64,000 nucleotides of DNA from Leuctra nigra (GCA_934045905.1 OW203768.1:2260316-2324315); one strand, 5' to 3'; counted from the stretch's first letter, positions 28,518-45,100 are shown. The notes: generated by a model not told the origin, from the letters alone. Translations and numbers: made by a program.

Positions 28518-30196
28518 AAAATATAATTTAAACTGATCTTCTGTAGGTACTCGAATATGTATCATTCGTCTCAATTTCATTTCAATAACTGCTAACTTTT
28601 CGTAACATTCGAATCATTGATCCTTCATTTCATATTTTTAAATGATCAGAAAAATGTTGAATCCAACTTTATGTCATAACAGGTAAGAGGGTGATTTCTT
28701 AGGGGTTGAGCTTCCTACCCCAACAAGCAACACAACACGTCTAAATAAATCACACAATGTCTACTCCACCTCGGTCCAGATCATTGATAATGATTTACAA
28801 GTGAACTAATTCCCCACATACATCACCATCGAGGCCGGCTTGTGAAGTATGTTGAACAAACATGAGAAATGTGTCTGCACGAAGCGGATTGGAAATGATG
28901 GATCGAGTTTAGAAGACGTCGTCGGTTGCCAAAAACACGGGGATTTCCACGTGAAAACAAAGTTTCTCGAGACGAAGATCTTCTCCATAACTCTTCGCTA
29001 TTAATGACGAGGAACTCCAATAGCTCGGATTTGACAAAACAAAATATGGAAAATGATCTTCTAGAAAGTTTCAGCTCAACGGTTTGAGTTACTGGTGTAA
29101 AGTTACGAGGAGTTGGAGTCAAACGCTCGCTGAAGTTGTGTCATATTGTTTACCGAACTAAGTTCGATTTTTGTTTCCTTTAATGAAAAACTACTTTTAG
29201 CGTGTAGTAATGTTTGAAACATTGTGGTCAGGAGATACTTTTCATCAATTGTTTGGATTGACAATTATAACACTAATAAAATTAAAATAAACGAAGAGAT
29301 AAAAAAAAGTTTGAAGTTGTGTGAGAATTGCTAGTTTGATACAACCAATAATTTGAAATGGTCCGGACATCGATTTAACATTTTGACTGATTATATTTTT
29401 AACAAAAAACTATTTCTTTTAGTTCTTGACCAATTTGGCACACATTTCGAGATGAACTAAATGATGGCATCAAGGACTTTACAAAATTCCAACTTCACAG
29501 GATTAATGGGATTATCATTTCTTACCAATTATACCAATTATAAAACCATAAACCAATTTCTACAACACCTGTGACTTTCAACCAATCAGAGAAAGGATTC
29601 AAAAATATTCATTTTTTCGAATAAATGTAAGTGTGAACAATTTCATCTCGATTGGACGAACAACGGACACAAATAAAAAAGACATAACGAGATCCAAAAG
29701 TGTCAAATGGAGATGCTCGCACAATGTGCCAATAAACATGATGGTCACGTGGTTTATTTCTGTCTCTAATATTTCTAAACCATTCAAAGATCCGACCTTC
29801 CCGGTACCAAGTCATTATAATGTGCGTCCGAAAGTCAACCATCGCCCGCACATTCATCATAAAGTACATTACAACAAAGATATACCTATTCGTTGATTCA
29901 GCATCTTTATAGACTTTCAAAGAAGAACCCACTCTGTGTCTCAAAATCCTCAAAATTTATTTGTAGGTACTAAGAAATACAATCTCTCATTTACACCCCG
30001 AACTTTGTAATGACAATTTTATGGACTTGTAAAGGGATTAATCAATTAATTTCCAGCGTGGTAATGATCCTTCTTGGAAGATGATTTGATACAAATGTCA
30101 CTATTAGCGGTGGATGTGTGCTGTGGGCTCATGCTGAGCGAGCGTTGGGTTCACAGCAATGACATTCCTGCGCGGAGGTATGTGACCACTTCCCCC
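28518..30196. other. no gene supported; left flank of the satellite
   Basis: 28790-29120 reads as a repeat-like block (gagctgaaactttctag on the minus strand) without a domain. 29600-29790 has a diverged 'caaaatttcag'-type fragment (gtgaacaatttcatctcgattgg). A frame starting at 30074 runs into the first satellite unit by chance. Confidence 0.4.
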
Positions 30197-33100
30197 CGAC
30201 ACATCGCCAGCGCCAAGGGCAAGGGTTACCGATCAGTCACTGCAGCTAACCTCCTAGATGAGACGCCCGCATTGCATGGATATCATTGCATTCTGTATGC
30301 ACGCGACATATCGCCAGCGCCAAGGGCAAGGGTTACCGATCAGTCACTGCAGCTACCCTCCTAGATGAGACGCCCGCATTGCATGGATATCATTGCATTC
30401 TGTATGCACGCGACATATCGCCAGCGCCAAGGGCAAGGGTTACCGATCAGTCACTGCAGCTACCCTCCTAGATGAGACGCCCGCATTGCATGGATATCAT
30501 TGCATTCTGTATGCACGCGACATATCGCCAGCGCCAAGGGCAAGGGTTACCGATCAGTCACTGCAGCTACCCTCCTAGATGAGACGCCCGCATTTGCATG
30601 GATATCATTGCATTCTGTATGCACGCGACATATCGTCTACGCCAAGGGCAAGGGTTACCGATCAGTCACTGCAGCTACCCTCCTAGATGAGACGCCCGCA
30701 TTTGCATGGATATCATTGCATTCTGTATGCACGCGACCTATCGTCTACGCCAAGGGCAAGGGTTACCGATCAGTCACTGCAGCTACCCTCCTAGATGAGA
30801 CGCCCGCATTTGCATGGATATCATTGCATTCTGTATGCACGCGACATATCGCCAGCGCCAAGGGCAAGGGTTACTGATCAGTCACTGCAGCTACCCTCCT
30901 AGATGAGACGCCCGCATTGCATGGATATCATTGCATTCTGTATGCACGCGACATATCGTCTACGCCAAGGGCAAGGGTTACCGATCAGTCACTGCAGCTA
31001 CCCTCCTAGATGAGACGCCCGCATTTGCATGGATATCATTGCATTCTGTATGCACGCGACATATCGTCTACGCCAAGGGCAAGGGTTACTGATCAGTCAC
31101 TGCAGCTACCCTCCTAGATGAGACGCCCGCATTTGCATGGATATCATTGCATTCTGTATGCACGCGACATATCGTCTACGCCAAGGGCAAGGGTTACCGA
31201 TCAGTCACTGCAGCTACCCTCCTAGATGAGACGCCCGCATTTGCATGGATATCATTGCATTCTGTATGCACGCGACACATCGTCTACGCCAAGGGCAAGG
31301 GTTACCGATCAGTCACTGCAGCTACCCTCCTAGATGAGACGCCCGCATTTGCATGGATATCATTGCATTCTGTATGCACGCGACACATCGTCTACGCCAA
31401 GGGCAAGGGTTACCGATCAGTCACTGCAGCTACCCTCCTAGATGAGACGCCCGCATTTGCATGGATATCATTGCATTCTGTATGCACGCGACATATCGTC
31501 TACGCCAAGGGCAAGGGTTACCGATCAGTCACTGCAGCTACCCTCCAAGATGAGACGCCCGCATTTGCATGGATATCATTGCATTCTGTATGCACGCGAC
31601 ATATCCCCAGCGCCAAGGGCAAGGGTTACCGATCAGTCACTGCAGCTACCCTCCTAGATGAGACGCCCGCATTTGCATGGATATCATTGCATTCTGTATG
31701 CACGCGACATATCGTCTACGCCAAGGGCAAGGGTTACCGATCAGTCACTGCAGCTACCCTCCTAGATGAGACGCCCGCATTTGCATGGATATCATTGCAT
31801 TCTGTATGCACGCGACATATCGCCAGCGCCAAGGGCAAGGGTTACCGATCAGTCACTGCAGCTACCCTCCTAGATGAGACGCCCGCATTGCATGGATATC
31901 ATTGCATTCTGTATGCACGCGACATATCGCCAGCGCCAAGGGCAAGGGTTACCGATCAGTCACTGCAGCTACCCTCCTAGATGAGACGCCCGCATTTGCA
32001 TGGATATCATTGCATTCTGTATGCACGCGAAATATCGTCTACGCCAAGGGCAAGGGTTACCGATCAGTCACTGCAGCTACCCTCCTAGATGAGACGCCCG
32101 CATTTGCATGGATATCATTGCATTCTGTATGCACGCGACATATCGCCAGCGCCAAGGGCAAGGGTTACCGATCAGTCACTGCAGCTACCCTCCTAGATGA
32201 GACGCCCGCATTTGCATGGATATCATTGCATTCTGTATGCACGCGACACATCGTCTACGCCAAGGGCAAGGGTTACCGATCAGTCACTGCAGCTACCCTC
32301 CTAGATGAGACGCCCGCATTTGCATGGATATCATTGCATTCTGTATGCACGCGACATATCGTCTACGCCAAGGGCAAGGGTTACCGATCAGTCACTGCAG
32401 CTACCCTCCTAGATGAGACGCCCGCATTTGCATGGATATCATTGCATTCTGTATGCACGCGACACATCGTCTACGCCAAGGGCAAGGGTTACCGATCAGT
32501 CACTGCAGCTACCCTCCTAGATGAGACGCCCGCATTTGCATGGATATCATTGCATTCTGTATGCACGCGACATATCGCCAGCGCCAAGGGCAAGGGTTAC
32601 CGATCAGTCACTGCAGCTACCCTCCTAGATGAGACGCCCGCATTGCATGGATATCATTGCATTCTGTATGCACGCGACATATCGTCTACGCCAAGGGCAA
32701 GGGTTACTGATCAGTCACTGCAGCTACCCTCCTAGATGAGACGCCCGCATTTGCATGGATATCATTGCATTCTGTATGCACGCGACACATCGCCAGCGCC
32801 AAGGGCAAGGGTTACCGATCAGTCACTGCAGCTACCCTCCTAGATGAGACGCCCGCATTTGCATGGATATCATTGCATTCTGTATGCACGCGACATATCG
32901 CCAGCGCCAAGGGCAAGGGTTACCGATCAGTCACTGCAGCTACCCTCCTAGATGAGACGCCCGCATTTGCATGGATATCATTGCATTCTGTATGCACGCG
33001 ACATATCGTCTACGCCAAGGGCAAGGGTTACTGATCAGTCACTGCAGCTACCCTCCTAGATGAGACGCCCGCATTGCATGGATATCATTGCATTCTGTAT

Positions 33101-36100
33101 GCACGCGACACATCGTCTACGCCAAGGGCAAGGGTTACCGATCAGTCACTGCAGCTACCCTCCTAGATGAGACGCCCGCATTTGCATGGATATCATTGCA
33201 TTCTGTATGCACGCGACACATCGTCTACGCCAAGGGCAAGGGTTACCGATCAGTCACTGCAGCTACCCTCCTAGATGAGACGCCCGCATTTGCATGGATA
33301 TCATTGCATTCTGTATGCACGCGACATATCGTCTACGCCAAGGGCAAGGGTTACCGATCAGTCACTGCAGCTACCCTCCTAGATGAGACGCCCGCATTTG
33401 CATGGATATCATTGCATTCTGTATGCACGCGACATATCGTCTACGCCAAGGGCAAGGGTTACCGATCAGTCACTGCAGCTACCCTCCTAGATGAGACGCC
33501 CGCATTGCATGGATATCATTGCATTCTGTATGCACGCGACATATCGTCTACGCCAAGGGCAAGGGTTACCGATCAGTCACTGCAGCTACCCTCCTAGATG
33601 AGACGCCCGCATTTGCATGGATATCATTGCATTCTGTATGCACGCGACACATCGTCTACGCCAAGGGCAAGGGTTACCGATCAGTCACTGCAGCTACCCT
33701 CCTAGATGAGACGCCAGCATTTGCATGGATATCATTGCATTCTGTATGCACGCGACATATCGTCTACGCCAAGGGCAAGGGTTACCGATCAGTCACTGCA
33801 GCTACCCTCCTAGATGAGACGCCCGCATTTGCATGGATATCATTGCATTCTGTATGCACGCGACACATCGTCTACGCCAAGGGCAAGGGTTACCGATCAG
33901 TCACTGCAGCTACCCTCCTAGATGAGACGCCCGCATTTGCATGGATATCATTGCATTCTGTATGCACGCGACACATCGTCTACGCCAAGGGCAAGGGTTA
34001 CCGATCAGTCACTGCAGCTACCCTCCTAGATGAGACGCCCGCATTTGCATGGATATTATTGCATTCTGTATGCACGCGACATATCGCCAGCGCCAAGGGC
34101 AAGGGTTACCGATCAGTCACTGCAGCTACCCTCCTAGATGAGACGCCCGCATTTTCATGGATATCATTGCATTCTGTATGCACGCGACACATCGTCTACG
34201 CCAAGGGCAAGGGTTACCGATCAGTCACTGCAGCTACCCTCCTAGATGAGACGCCCGCATTGCATGGATATCATTGCATTCTGTATGCACGCGACATATC
34301 GCCAGCGCCAAGGGCAAGGGTTACCGATCAGTCACTGCAGCTACCCTCCTAGATGAGACGCCCGCATTTGCATGGATATCATTGCATTCTGTATGCACGC
34401 GACATATCGTCTACGCCAAGGGCAAGGGTTACCGATCAGTCACTGCAGCTACCCTCCTAGATGAGACGCCCGCATTTGCATGGATATCATTGCATTCTGT
34501 ATGCACGCGACATATCGTCTACGCCAAGGGCAAGGGTTACCGATCAGTCACTGCAGCTACCCTCCTAGATGAGACGCCCGCATTTGCATGGATATCATTG
34601 CATTCTGTATGCACGCGACATATCGCCAGCGCCAAGGGCAAGGGTTACTGATCAGTCACTGCAGCTACCCTCCTAGATGAGACGCCCGCATTTGCATGGA
34701 TATCATTGCATTCTGTATGCACGCGACATATCGTCTACGCCAAGGGCAAGGGTTACCGATCAGTCACTGCAGCTACCCTCCTAGATGAGACGCCCGCATT
34801 TGCATGGATATCATTGCATTCTGTATGCACGCGACATATCGTCTACGCCAAGGGCAAGGGTTACCGATCAGTCACTGCAGCTACCCTCCTAGATGAGACG
34901 CCCGCATTTGCATGGATATCATTGCATTCTGTATGCACGCGACATATCGTCTACGCCAAGGGCAAGGGTTACTGATCAGTCACTGCAGCTACCCTCCTAG
35001 ATGAGACGCCCGCATTTGCATGGATATCATTGCATTCTGTATGCACGCGACACATCGTCTACGCCAAGGGCAAGGGTTACCGATCAGTCACTGCAGCTAC
35101 CCTCCTAGATGAGACGCCCGCATTTGCATGGATATCATTGCATTCTGTATGCACGCGACATATCGCCAGCGCCAAGGGCAAGGGTTACTGATCAGTCACT
35201 GCAGCTACCCTCCTAGATGAGACGCCCGCATTTGCATGGATATCATTGCATTCTGTATGCACGCGACATATCGCCAGCGCCAAGGGCAAGGGTTACCGAT
35301 CAGTCACTGCAGCTACCCTCCTAGATGAGACGCCCGCATTTGCATGGATATCATTGCATTCTGTATGCACGCGACATATCGCCAGCGCCAAGGGCAAGGG
35401 TTACCGATCAGTCACTGCAGCTACCCTCCTAGATAAGACGCCCGCATTTGCATGGATATCATTGCATTCTGTATGCACGCGACATATCGCCAGCGCCAAG
35501 GGCAAGGGTTACCGATCAGTCACTGCAGCTACCCTCCTAGATGAGACGCCCGCATTGCATGGATATCATTGCATTCTGTATGCACGCGACATATCGTCTA
35601 CGCCAAGGGCAAGGGTTACCGATCAGTCACTGCAGCTACCCTCCTAGATGAGACGCCCGCATTTGCATGGATATCATTGCATTCTGTATGCACGCGACAT
35701 ATCGTCTACGCCAAGGGCAAGGGTTACCGATCAGTCACTGCAGCTACCCTCCTAGATGAGACGCCCGCATTTGCATGGATATCATTGCATTCTGTATGCA
35801 CGCGACACATCGTCTACGCCAAGGGCAAGGGTTACCGATCAGTCACTGCAGCTACCCTCCTAGATGAGACGCCCGCATTTGCATGGATATCATTGCATTC
35901 TGTATGCACGCGACATATCGTCTACGCCAAGGGCAAGGGTTACCGATCAGTCACTGCAGCTACCCTCCTAGATGAGACGCCCGCATTTGCATGGATATCA
36001 TTGCATTCTGTATGCACGCGACACATCGCCAGCGCCAAGGGCAAGGGTTACTGATCAGTCACTGCAGCTACCCTCCTAGATGAGACGCCCGCATTGCATG

Positions 36101-39100
36101 GATATCATTGCATTCTGTATGCACGCGACATATCGTCTACGCCAAGGGCAAGGGTTACCGATCAGTCACTGCAGCTACCCTCCTAGATGAGACGCCCGCA
36201 TTTGCATGGATATCATTGCATTCTGTATGCACGCGACATATCGTCTACGCCAAGGGCAAGGGTTACTGATCAGTCACTGCAGCTACCCTCCTAGATGAGA
36301 CGCCCGCATTTGCATGGATATCATTGCATTCTGTATGCACGCGACATATCGTCTACGCCAAGGGCAAGGGTTACCGATCAGTCACTGCAGCTACCCTCCT
36401 AGATGAGACGCCCGCATTTGCATGGATATCATTGCATTCTGTATGCACGCGACATATCGCCAGCGCCAAGGGCAAGGGTTACCGATCAGTCACTGCAGCT
36501 ACCCTCCTAGATGAGACGCCCGCATTTGCATGGATATCATTGCATTCTGTATGCACGCGACATATCGTCTACGCCAAGGGCAAGGGTTACTGATCAGTCA
36601 CTGCAGCTACCCTCCTAGATGAGACGCCCGCATTTGCATGGATATCATTGCATTCTGTAAGCACGCGACATATCGTCTACGCCAAGGGCAAGGGTTACCG
36701 ATCAGTCACTGCAGCTACCCTCCTAGATGAGACGCCCGCATTTGCATGGATATCATTGCATTCTGTATGCACGCGACATATCGCCAGCGCCAAGGGCAAG
36801 GGTTACCGATCAGTCACTGCAGCTACCCTCCTAGATGAGACGCCCGCATTGCATGGATATCATTGCATTCTGTATGCACGCGACATATCGTCTACGCCAA
36901 GGGCAAGGGTTACCGATCAGTCACTGCAGCTACCCTCCTAGATGAGACGCCCGCATTTGCATGGATATCATTGCATTCTGTATGCACGCGACATATCGTC
37001 TACGCCAAGGGCAAGGGTTACTGATCAGTCACTGCAGCTACCCTCCTAGATGAGACGCCCGCATTTGCATGGATATCATTGCATTCTGTATGCACGCGAC
37101 ATATCGTCTACGCCAAGGGCAAGGGTTACTGATCAGTCACTGCAGCTACCCTCCTAGATGAGACGCCCGCATTTGCATGGATATCATTGCATTCTGTATG
37201 CACGCGACATATCGTCTACGCCAAGGGCAAGGGTTACCGATCAGTCACTGCAGCTACCCTCCTAGATGAGACGCCCGCATTTGCATGGATATCATTGCAT
37301 TCTGTATGCACGCGACATATCGTCTACGCCAAGGGCAAGGGTTACCGATCAGTCACTGCAGCTACCCTCCTAGATGAGACGCCCGCATTTGCATGGATAT
37401 CATTGCATTCTGTATGCACGCGACATATCCCCAGCGCCAAGGGCAAGGGTTACCGATCAGTCACTGCAGCTACCCTCCTAGATGAGACGCCCGCATTTGC
37501 ATGGATATCATTGCATTCTGTATGCACGCGACATATCGCCAGCGCCAAGGGCAAGGGTTACCGATCAGTCACTGCAGCTACCCTCCTAGATGAGACGCCC
37601 GCATTGCATGGATATCATTGCAATCTGTATGCACGCGACATATCGTCTACGCCAAGGGCAAGGGTTACCGATCAGTCACTGCAGCTACCCTCCTAGATGA
37701 GACGCCCGCATTTGCATGGATATCATTGCATTCTGTATGCACGCGACATATCGTCTACGCCAAGGGCAAGGGTTACTGATCAGTCACTGCAGCTACCCTC
37801 CTAGATGAGACGCCCGCATTTGCATGGATATCATTGCATTCTGTATGCACGCGACATATCGCCAGCGCCAAGGGCAAGGGTTACCGATCAGTCACTGCAG
37901 CTACCCTCCTAGATGAGACGCCCGCATTGCATGGATATCATTGCATTCTGTATGCACGCGACATATCGTCTACGCCAAGGGCAAGGGTTACCGATCAGTC
38001 ACTGCAGCTACCCTCCTAGATGAGACGCCCGCATTTGCATGGATATCATTGCATTCTGTATGCACGCGACACATCGTCTACGCCAAGGGCAAGGGTTACC
38101 GATCAGTCACTGCAGCTACCCTCCAAGATGAGACGCCCGCATTTGCATGGATATCATTGCATTCTGTATGCACGCGACATATCGTCTACGCCAAGGGCAA
38201 GGGGTACTGATCAGTCACTGCAGCTACCCTCCTAGATGAGACGCCAGCATTTGCATGGATATCATTGCATTCTGTATGCACGCGACATATCGTCTACGCC
38301 AAGGGCAAGGGTTACCGATCAGTCACTGCAGCTACCCTCCTAGATGAGACGCCCGCATTTGCATGGATATCATTGCATTCTGTATGCACGCGACACATCG
38401 CCAGCGCCAAGGGCAAGGGTTACCGATCAGTCACTGCAGCTACCCTCCTAGATGAGACGCCCGCATTTGCATGGATATCATTGCATTCTGTATGCACGCG
38501 ACATATCGTCTACGCCAAGGGCAAGGGTTACCGATCAGTCACTGCAGCTACCCTCCTAGATGAGACGCCCGCATTTGCATGGATATCATTGCATTCTGTA
38601 TGCACGCGACATATCGCCAGCGCCAAGGGCAAGGGTTACCGATCAGTCACTGCAGCTACCCTCCTAGATGAGACGCCCGCATTTGCATGGATATCATTGC
38701 ATTCTGTATGCACGCGACATATCGCCAGCGCCAAGGGCAAGGGTTACCGATCAGTCACTGCAGCTACCCTCCTAGATGAGACGCCCGCATTTGCATGGAT
38801 ATCATTGCATTCTGTATGCACGCGACATATCGCCAGCGCCAAGGGCAAGGGTTACCGATCAGTCACTGCAGCTACCCTCCTAGATGAGACGCCCGCATTG
38901 CATGGATATCATTGCATTCTGTATGCACGCGACACATCGTCTACGCCAAGGGAAAGGGTTACCGATCAGTCACTGCAGCTACCCTCCTAGATGAGACGCC
39001 CGCATTTGCATGGATATCATTGCATTCTGTATGCACGCGACATATCGTCTACGCCAAGGGCAAGGGTTACCGATCAGTCACTGCAGCTACCCTCCTAGAT

Positions 39101-42100
39101 GAGACGCCCGCATTTGCATGGATATCATTGCATTCTGTATGCACGCGACATATCGTCTACGCCAAGGGCAAGGGTTACTGATCAGTCACTGCAGCTACCC
39201 TCCTAGATGAGACGCCCGCATTTGCATGGATATCATTGCATTCTGTATGCACGCGACATATCGTCTACGCCAAGGACAAGGGTTACCGATCAGTCACTGC
39301 AGCTACCCTCCTAGATGAGACGCCCGCATTTGCATGGATATCATTGCATTCTGTATGCACGCGACATATCGTCTACGCCAAGGGCAAGGGTTACCGATCA
39401 GTCACTGCAGCTACCCTCCTAGATGAGACGCCCGCATTTGCATGGATATCATTGCATTCTGTATGCACGCGACATATCGTCTACGCCAAGGGCAAGGGTT
39501 ACCGATCAGTCACTGCAGCTACCCTCCTAGATGAGACGCCCGCATTTGCATGGATATCATTGCATTCTGTATGCACGCGACATATCGCCAGCGCCAAGGG
39601 CAAGGGTTACCGATCAGTCACTGCAGCTTCCCTCCTAGATGAGACGCCCGCATTTGCATGGATATCATTGCATTCTGTATGCACGCGACATATCGCCAGC
39701 GCCAAGGGCAAGGGTTACCGATCAGTCACTGCAGCTACCCTCCTAGATGAGACGCCCGCATTTGCATGGATATCATTGCATTCTGTATGCACGCGACATA
39801 TCGCCAGCGCCAAGGGCAAGGGTTACCGATCAGTCACTGCAGCTACCCTCCTAGATGAGACGCCCGCATTTGCATGGATATCATTGCATTCTGTATGCAC
39901 GCGACATATCGTCTACGCCAAGGGCAAGGGTTACTGATCAGTCACTGCAGCTACCCTCCTAGATGAGACGCCCGCATTTGCATGGATATCATTGCATTCT
40001 GTATGCACGCGACACATCGTCTACGCCAAGGGCAAGGGTTACCGATCAGTCACTGCAGCTACCCTCCTAGATGAGACGCCCGCATTTGCATTGATATCAT
40101 TGCATTCTGTATGCACGCGACATATCGCCAGCGCCAAGGGCAAGGGTTACCGATCAGTCACTGCAGCTACCCTCCTAGATGAGCCGCCCGCATTTGCATG
40201 GATATCATTGCATTCTGTATGCACGCGACATATCGCCAGCGCCAAGGGCAAGGGTTACCGATCAGTCACTGCAGCTACCCTCCTAGATGAGACGCCCGCA
40301 TTTGCATGGATATCATTGCATTCTGTATGCACGCGACATATCGTCTACGCCAAGGGCAAGGGTTACCGATCAGTCACTGCAGCTACCCTCCTAGATGAGA
40401 CGCCCGCATTGCATGGATATCATTGCATTCTGTATGCCCGCGACATATCGTCTAATGCCAAGGGCAAGGGTTACCGATCAGTCACTGCAGCTACCCTCCT
40501 AGATGAGACGCCCGCATTTGCATGGATATCATTGCATTCTGTATGCACGCGACATATCGTCTACGCCAAGGGCAAGGGTTACCGATCAGTCACTGCAGCT
40601 ACCCTCCTAGATGAGACGCCCGCATTTGCATGGATATCATTGCATTCTGTATGCACGCGACATATCGCCAGCGCCAAGGGCAAGGGTTACCGATCAGTCA
40701 CTGCAGCTACCCTCCTAGATGAGACGCCCGCATTTGCATGGATATCATTGCATTCTGTATGCACGCGACATATCGTCTACGCCAAGGGCAAGGGTTACCG
40801 ATCAGTCACTGCAGCTACCCTCCTAGATGAGACGCCCGCATTTGCATGGATATCATTGCATTCTGTATGCACGCGACATATCGCCAGCGCCAAGGGCAAG
40901 GGTTACCGATCAGTCACTGCAGCTACCCTCCTAGATGAGACGCCCGCATTTGCATGGATATCATTGCATTCTGTATGCACGCGACATATCGTCTACGCCA
41001 AGGGCAAGGGTTACCGATCAGTCACTGCAGCTACCCTCCTAGATGAGACGCCCGCATTTGCATGGATATCATTGCATTCTGTATGCACGCGACACATCGT
41101 CTACGCCAAGGGCAAGGGTTACCGATCAGTCACTGCAGCTACCCTCCTAGATGAGACGCCCGCATTTGCATGGATATCATTGCATTCTGTATGCACGCGA
41201 CATATCGTCTACGCCAAGGGCAAGGGTTACCGATCAGTCACTGCAGCTACCCTCCTAGATGAGACGCCCGCATTTGCATGGATATCATTGCATTCTGTAT
41301 GCACGCGACATATCGTCTACGCCAAGGGCAAGGGTTACTGATCAGTCACTGCAGCTACCCTCCTAGATGAGACGCCCGCATTGCATGGATATCATTGCAT
41401 TCTGTATGCACGCGACATATCGTCTACGCCAAGGGCAAGGGTTACCGATCAGTCACTGCAGCTACCCTCCTAGATGAGACGCCCGCATTTGCATGGATAT
41501 CATTGCATTCTGTATGCACGCGACATATCGTCTACGCCAAGGGCAAGGGTTACCGATCAGTCACTGCAGCTACCCTCCTAGATGAGACGCCCGCATTTGC
41601 ATGGATATCATTGCATTCTGTATGCACGCGACACATCGCCAGCGCCAAGGGCAAGGGTTACCGATCAGTCACTGCAGCTACCCTCCTAGATGAGACGCCC
41701 GCATTGCATGGATATCATTGCATTCTGTATGCACGCGACACATCGTCTACGCCAAGGGCAAGGGTTACCGATCAGTCACTGCAGCTACCCTCCTAGATGA
41801 GACGCCCGCATTTGCATGGATATCATTGCATTCTGTATGCACGCGACACATCGCCAGCGCCAAGGGCAAGGGTTACCGATCAGTCACTGCAGCTACCCTC
41901 CTAGATGAGACGCCCGCATTTGCATGGATATCATTGCATTCTGTATGCACGCGACATATCGCCAGCGCCAAGGGCAAGGGTTACCGATCAGTCACTGCAG
42001 CTACCCTCCTAGATGAGACGCCCGCATTTGCATGGATATCATTGCATTCTGTATGCACGCGACATATCGCCAGCGCCAAGGGCAAGGGTTACCGATCAGT

Positions 42101-45100
42101 CACTGCAGCTACCCTCCTAGATGAGACGCCCGCATTTGCATGGATATCATTGCATTCTGTATGCACGCGACATATCGTCTACGCCAAGGGCAAGGGTTAC
42201 CGATCAGTCACTGCAGCTACCCTCCTAGATGAGACGCCCGCATTTGCATGGATATCATTGCATTCTGTATGCACGCGACATATCGTCTACGCCAAGGGCA
42301 AGGGTTACCGATCAGTCACTGCAGCTACCCTCCTAGATGAGACGCCCGCATTGCATGGATATCATTGCATTCTGTATGCACGCGACATATCTTCTACGCC
42401 AAGGGCAAGGGTTACTGATCAGTCACTGCAGCTACCCTCCTAGATGAGACGCCCGCATTTGCATGGATATCATTGCATTCTGTATGCACGCGACATATCG
42501 CCAGCGCCAAGGGCAAGGGTTACCGATCAGTCACTGCAGCTACCCTCCTAGATGAGACGCCCGCATTTGCATGGATATCATTGCATTCTGTATGCACGCG
42601 ACACATCGTCTACGCCAAGGGCAAGGGTTACCGATCAGTCACTGCAGCTACCCTCCTAGATGAGACGCCCGCATTTGCATGGATATCATTGCATTCTGTA
42701 TGCACGCGACATATCGCCAGCGCCAAGGGCAAGGGTTACCGATCAGTCACTGCAGCTACCCTCCTAGATGAGACGCCCGCATTTGCATGGATATCATTGC
42801 ATTCTGTATGCACGCGACATATCGCCAGCGCCAAGGGCAAGGGTTACCGATCAGTCACTGCAGCTACCCTCCTAGATGAGACGCCCGCATTTGCATGGAT
42901 ATCATTGCATTCTGTATGCACGCGACATATCGTCTACGCCAAGGGCAAGGGTTACCGATCAGTCACTGCAGCTACCCTCCTAGATGAGACGCCCGCATTT
43001 GCATGGATATCATTGCATTCTGTATGCACGCGACATATCGCCAGCGCCAAGGGCAAGGGTTACCGATCAGTCACTGCAGCTACCCTCCTAGATGAGACGC
43101 CCGCATTTGCATGGATATCATTGCATTCTGTATGCACGCGACATATCGTCTACGCCAAGGGCAAGGGTTAACGATCAGTCACTGCAGCTACCCTCCTAGA
43201 TGAGACGCCCGCATTTGCATGGATATCATTGCATTCTGTATGCACGCGACACATCGCCAGCGCCAAGGGCAAGGGTTACTGATCAGTCACTGCAGCTACC
43301 CTCCTAGATGAGACGCCCGCATTTGCATGGATATCATTGCATTCTGTATGCACGCGACACATCGTCTACGCCAAGGGCAAGGGTTACCGATCAGTCACTG
43401 CAGCTACCCTCCTAGATGAGACGCCAGCATTTGCATGGATATCATTGCATTCTGTATGCACGCGACATATCGCCAGCGCCAAGGGCAAGGGTTACCGATC
43501 AGTCACTGCAGCTACCCTCCTAGATGAGACGCCCGCATTTGCATGGATATCATTGCATTCTGTATGCACGCGACACATCGTCTACGCCAAGGGCAAGGGT
43601 TACCGATCAGTCACTGCAGCTACCCTCCTAGATGAGACGCCCGCATTTGCATGGATATCATTGCATTCTGTATGCACGCGACATATCGCCAGCGCCAAGG
43701 GCAAGGGTTACCGATCAGTCACTGCAGCTACCCTCCTAGATGAGACGCCCGCATTTGCATGGATATCATTGCATTCTGTATGCACGCGACATATCGTCTA
43801 CGCCAAGGGCAAGGGTTACCGATCAGTCACTGCAGCTACCCTCCTAGATGAGACGCCCGCATTTGCATGGATATCATTGCATTCTGTATGCACGCGACAC
43901 ATCGTCTACGCCAAGGGCAAGGGTTACCGATCAGTCACTGCAGCTACCCTCCTAGATGAGACGCCCGCATTTGCATGGATATCATTGCATTCTGTATGCA
44001 CGCGACATATCGTCTACGCCAAGGGCAAGGGTTACCGATCAGTCACTGCAGCTACCCTCCTAGATGAGACGCCCGCATTTGCATGGATATCATTGCATTC
44101 TGTATGCACGCGACATATCGTCTACGCCAAGGGCAAGGGTTACCGATCAGTCACTGCAGCTACCCTCCTAGATGAGACGCCCGCATTTGCATGGATATCA
44201 TTGCATTCTGTATGCACGCGACATATCCCCAGCGCCAAGGGCAAGGGTTACCGATCAGTCACTGCAGCTACCCTCCTAGATAAGACGCCCGCATTTGCAT
44301 GGATATCATTGCATTCTGTATGCACGCGACATATCGTCTACGCCAAGGGCAAGGGTTACCGATCAGTCACTGCAGCTACCCTCCTAGATGAGACGCCCGC
44401 ATTTGCATGGATATCATTGCATTCTGTATGCACGCGACATATCGTCTACGCCAAGGGCAAGGGTTACCGATCAGTCACTGCAGCTACCCTCCTAGATGAG
44501 ACGCCCGCATTTGCATGGATATCATTGCATTCTGTATGCACGCGACACATCGTCTACGCCAAGGGCAAGGGTTACCGATCAGTCACTGCAGCTACCCTCC
44601 TAGATGAGACGCCCGCATTGCATGGATATCATTGCATTCTGTATGCACGCGACATATCGCCAGCGCCAAGGGCAAGGGTTACCGATCAGTCACTGCAGCT
44701 ACCCTCCTAGATGAGACGCCCGCATTTGCATGGATATCATTGCATTCTGTATGCACGCGACATATCCCCAGCGCCAAGGGCAAGGGTTACCGATCAGTCA
44801 CTGCAGCTACCCTCCTAGATGAGACGCCCGCATTTGCATGGATATCATTGCATTCTGTATGCACGCGACATATCGTCTACGCCAAGGGCAAGGGTTACCG
44901 ATCAGTCACTGCAGCTACCCTCCTAGATGAGACGCCCGCATTTGCATGGATATCATTGCATTCTGTATGCACGCGACATATCGTCTACGCCAAGGGCAAG
45001 GGTTACCGATCAGTCACTGCAGCTACCCTCCTAGATGAGACGCCCGCATTTGCATGGATATCATTGCATTCTGTATGCACGCGACATATCGTCTACGCCA

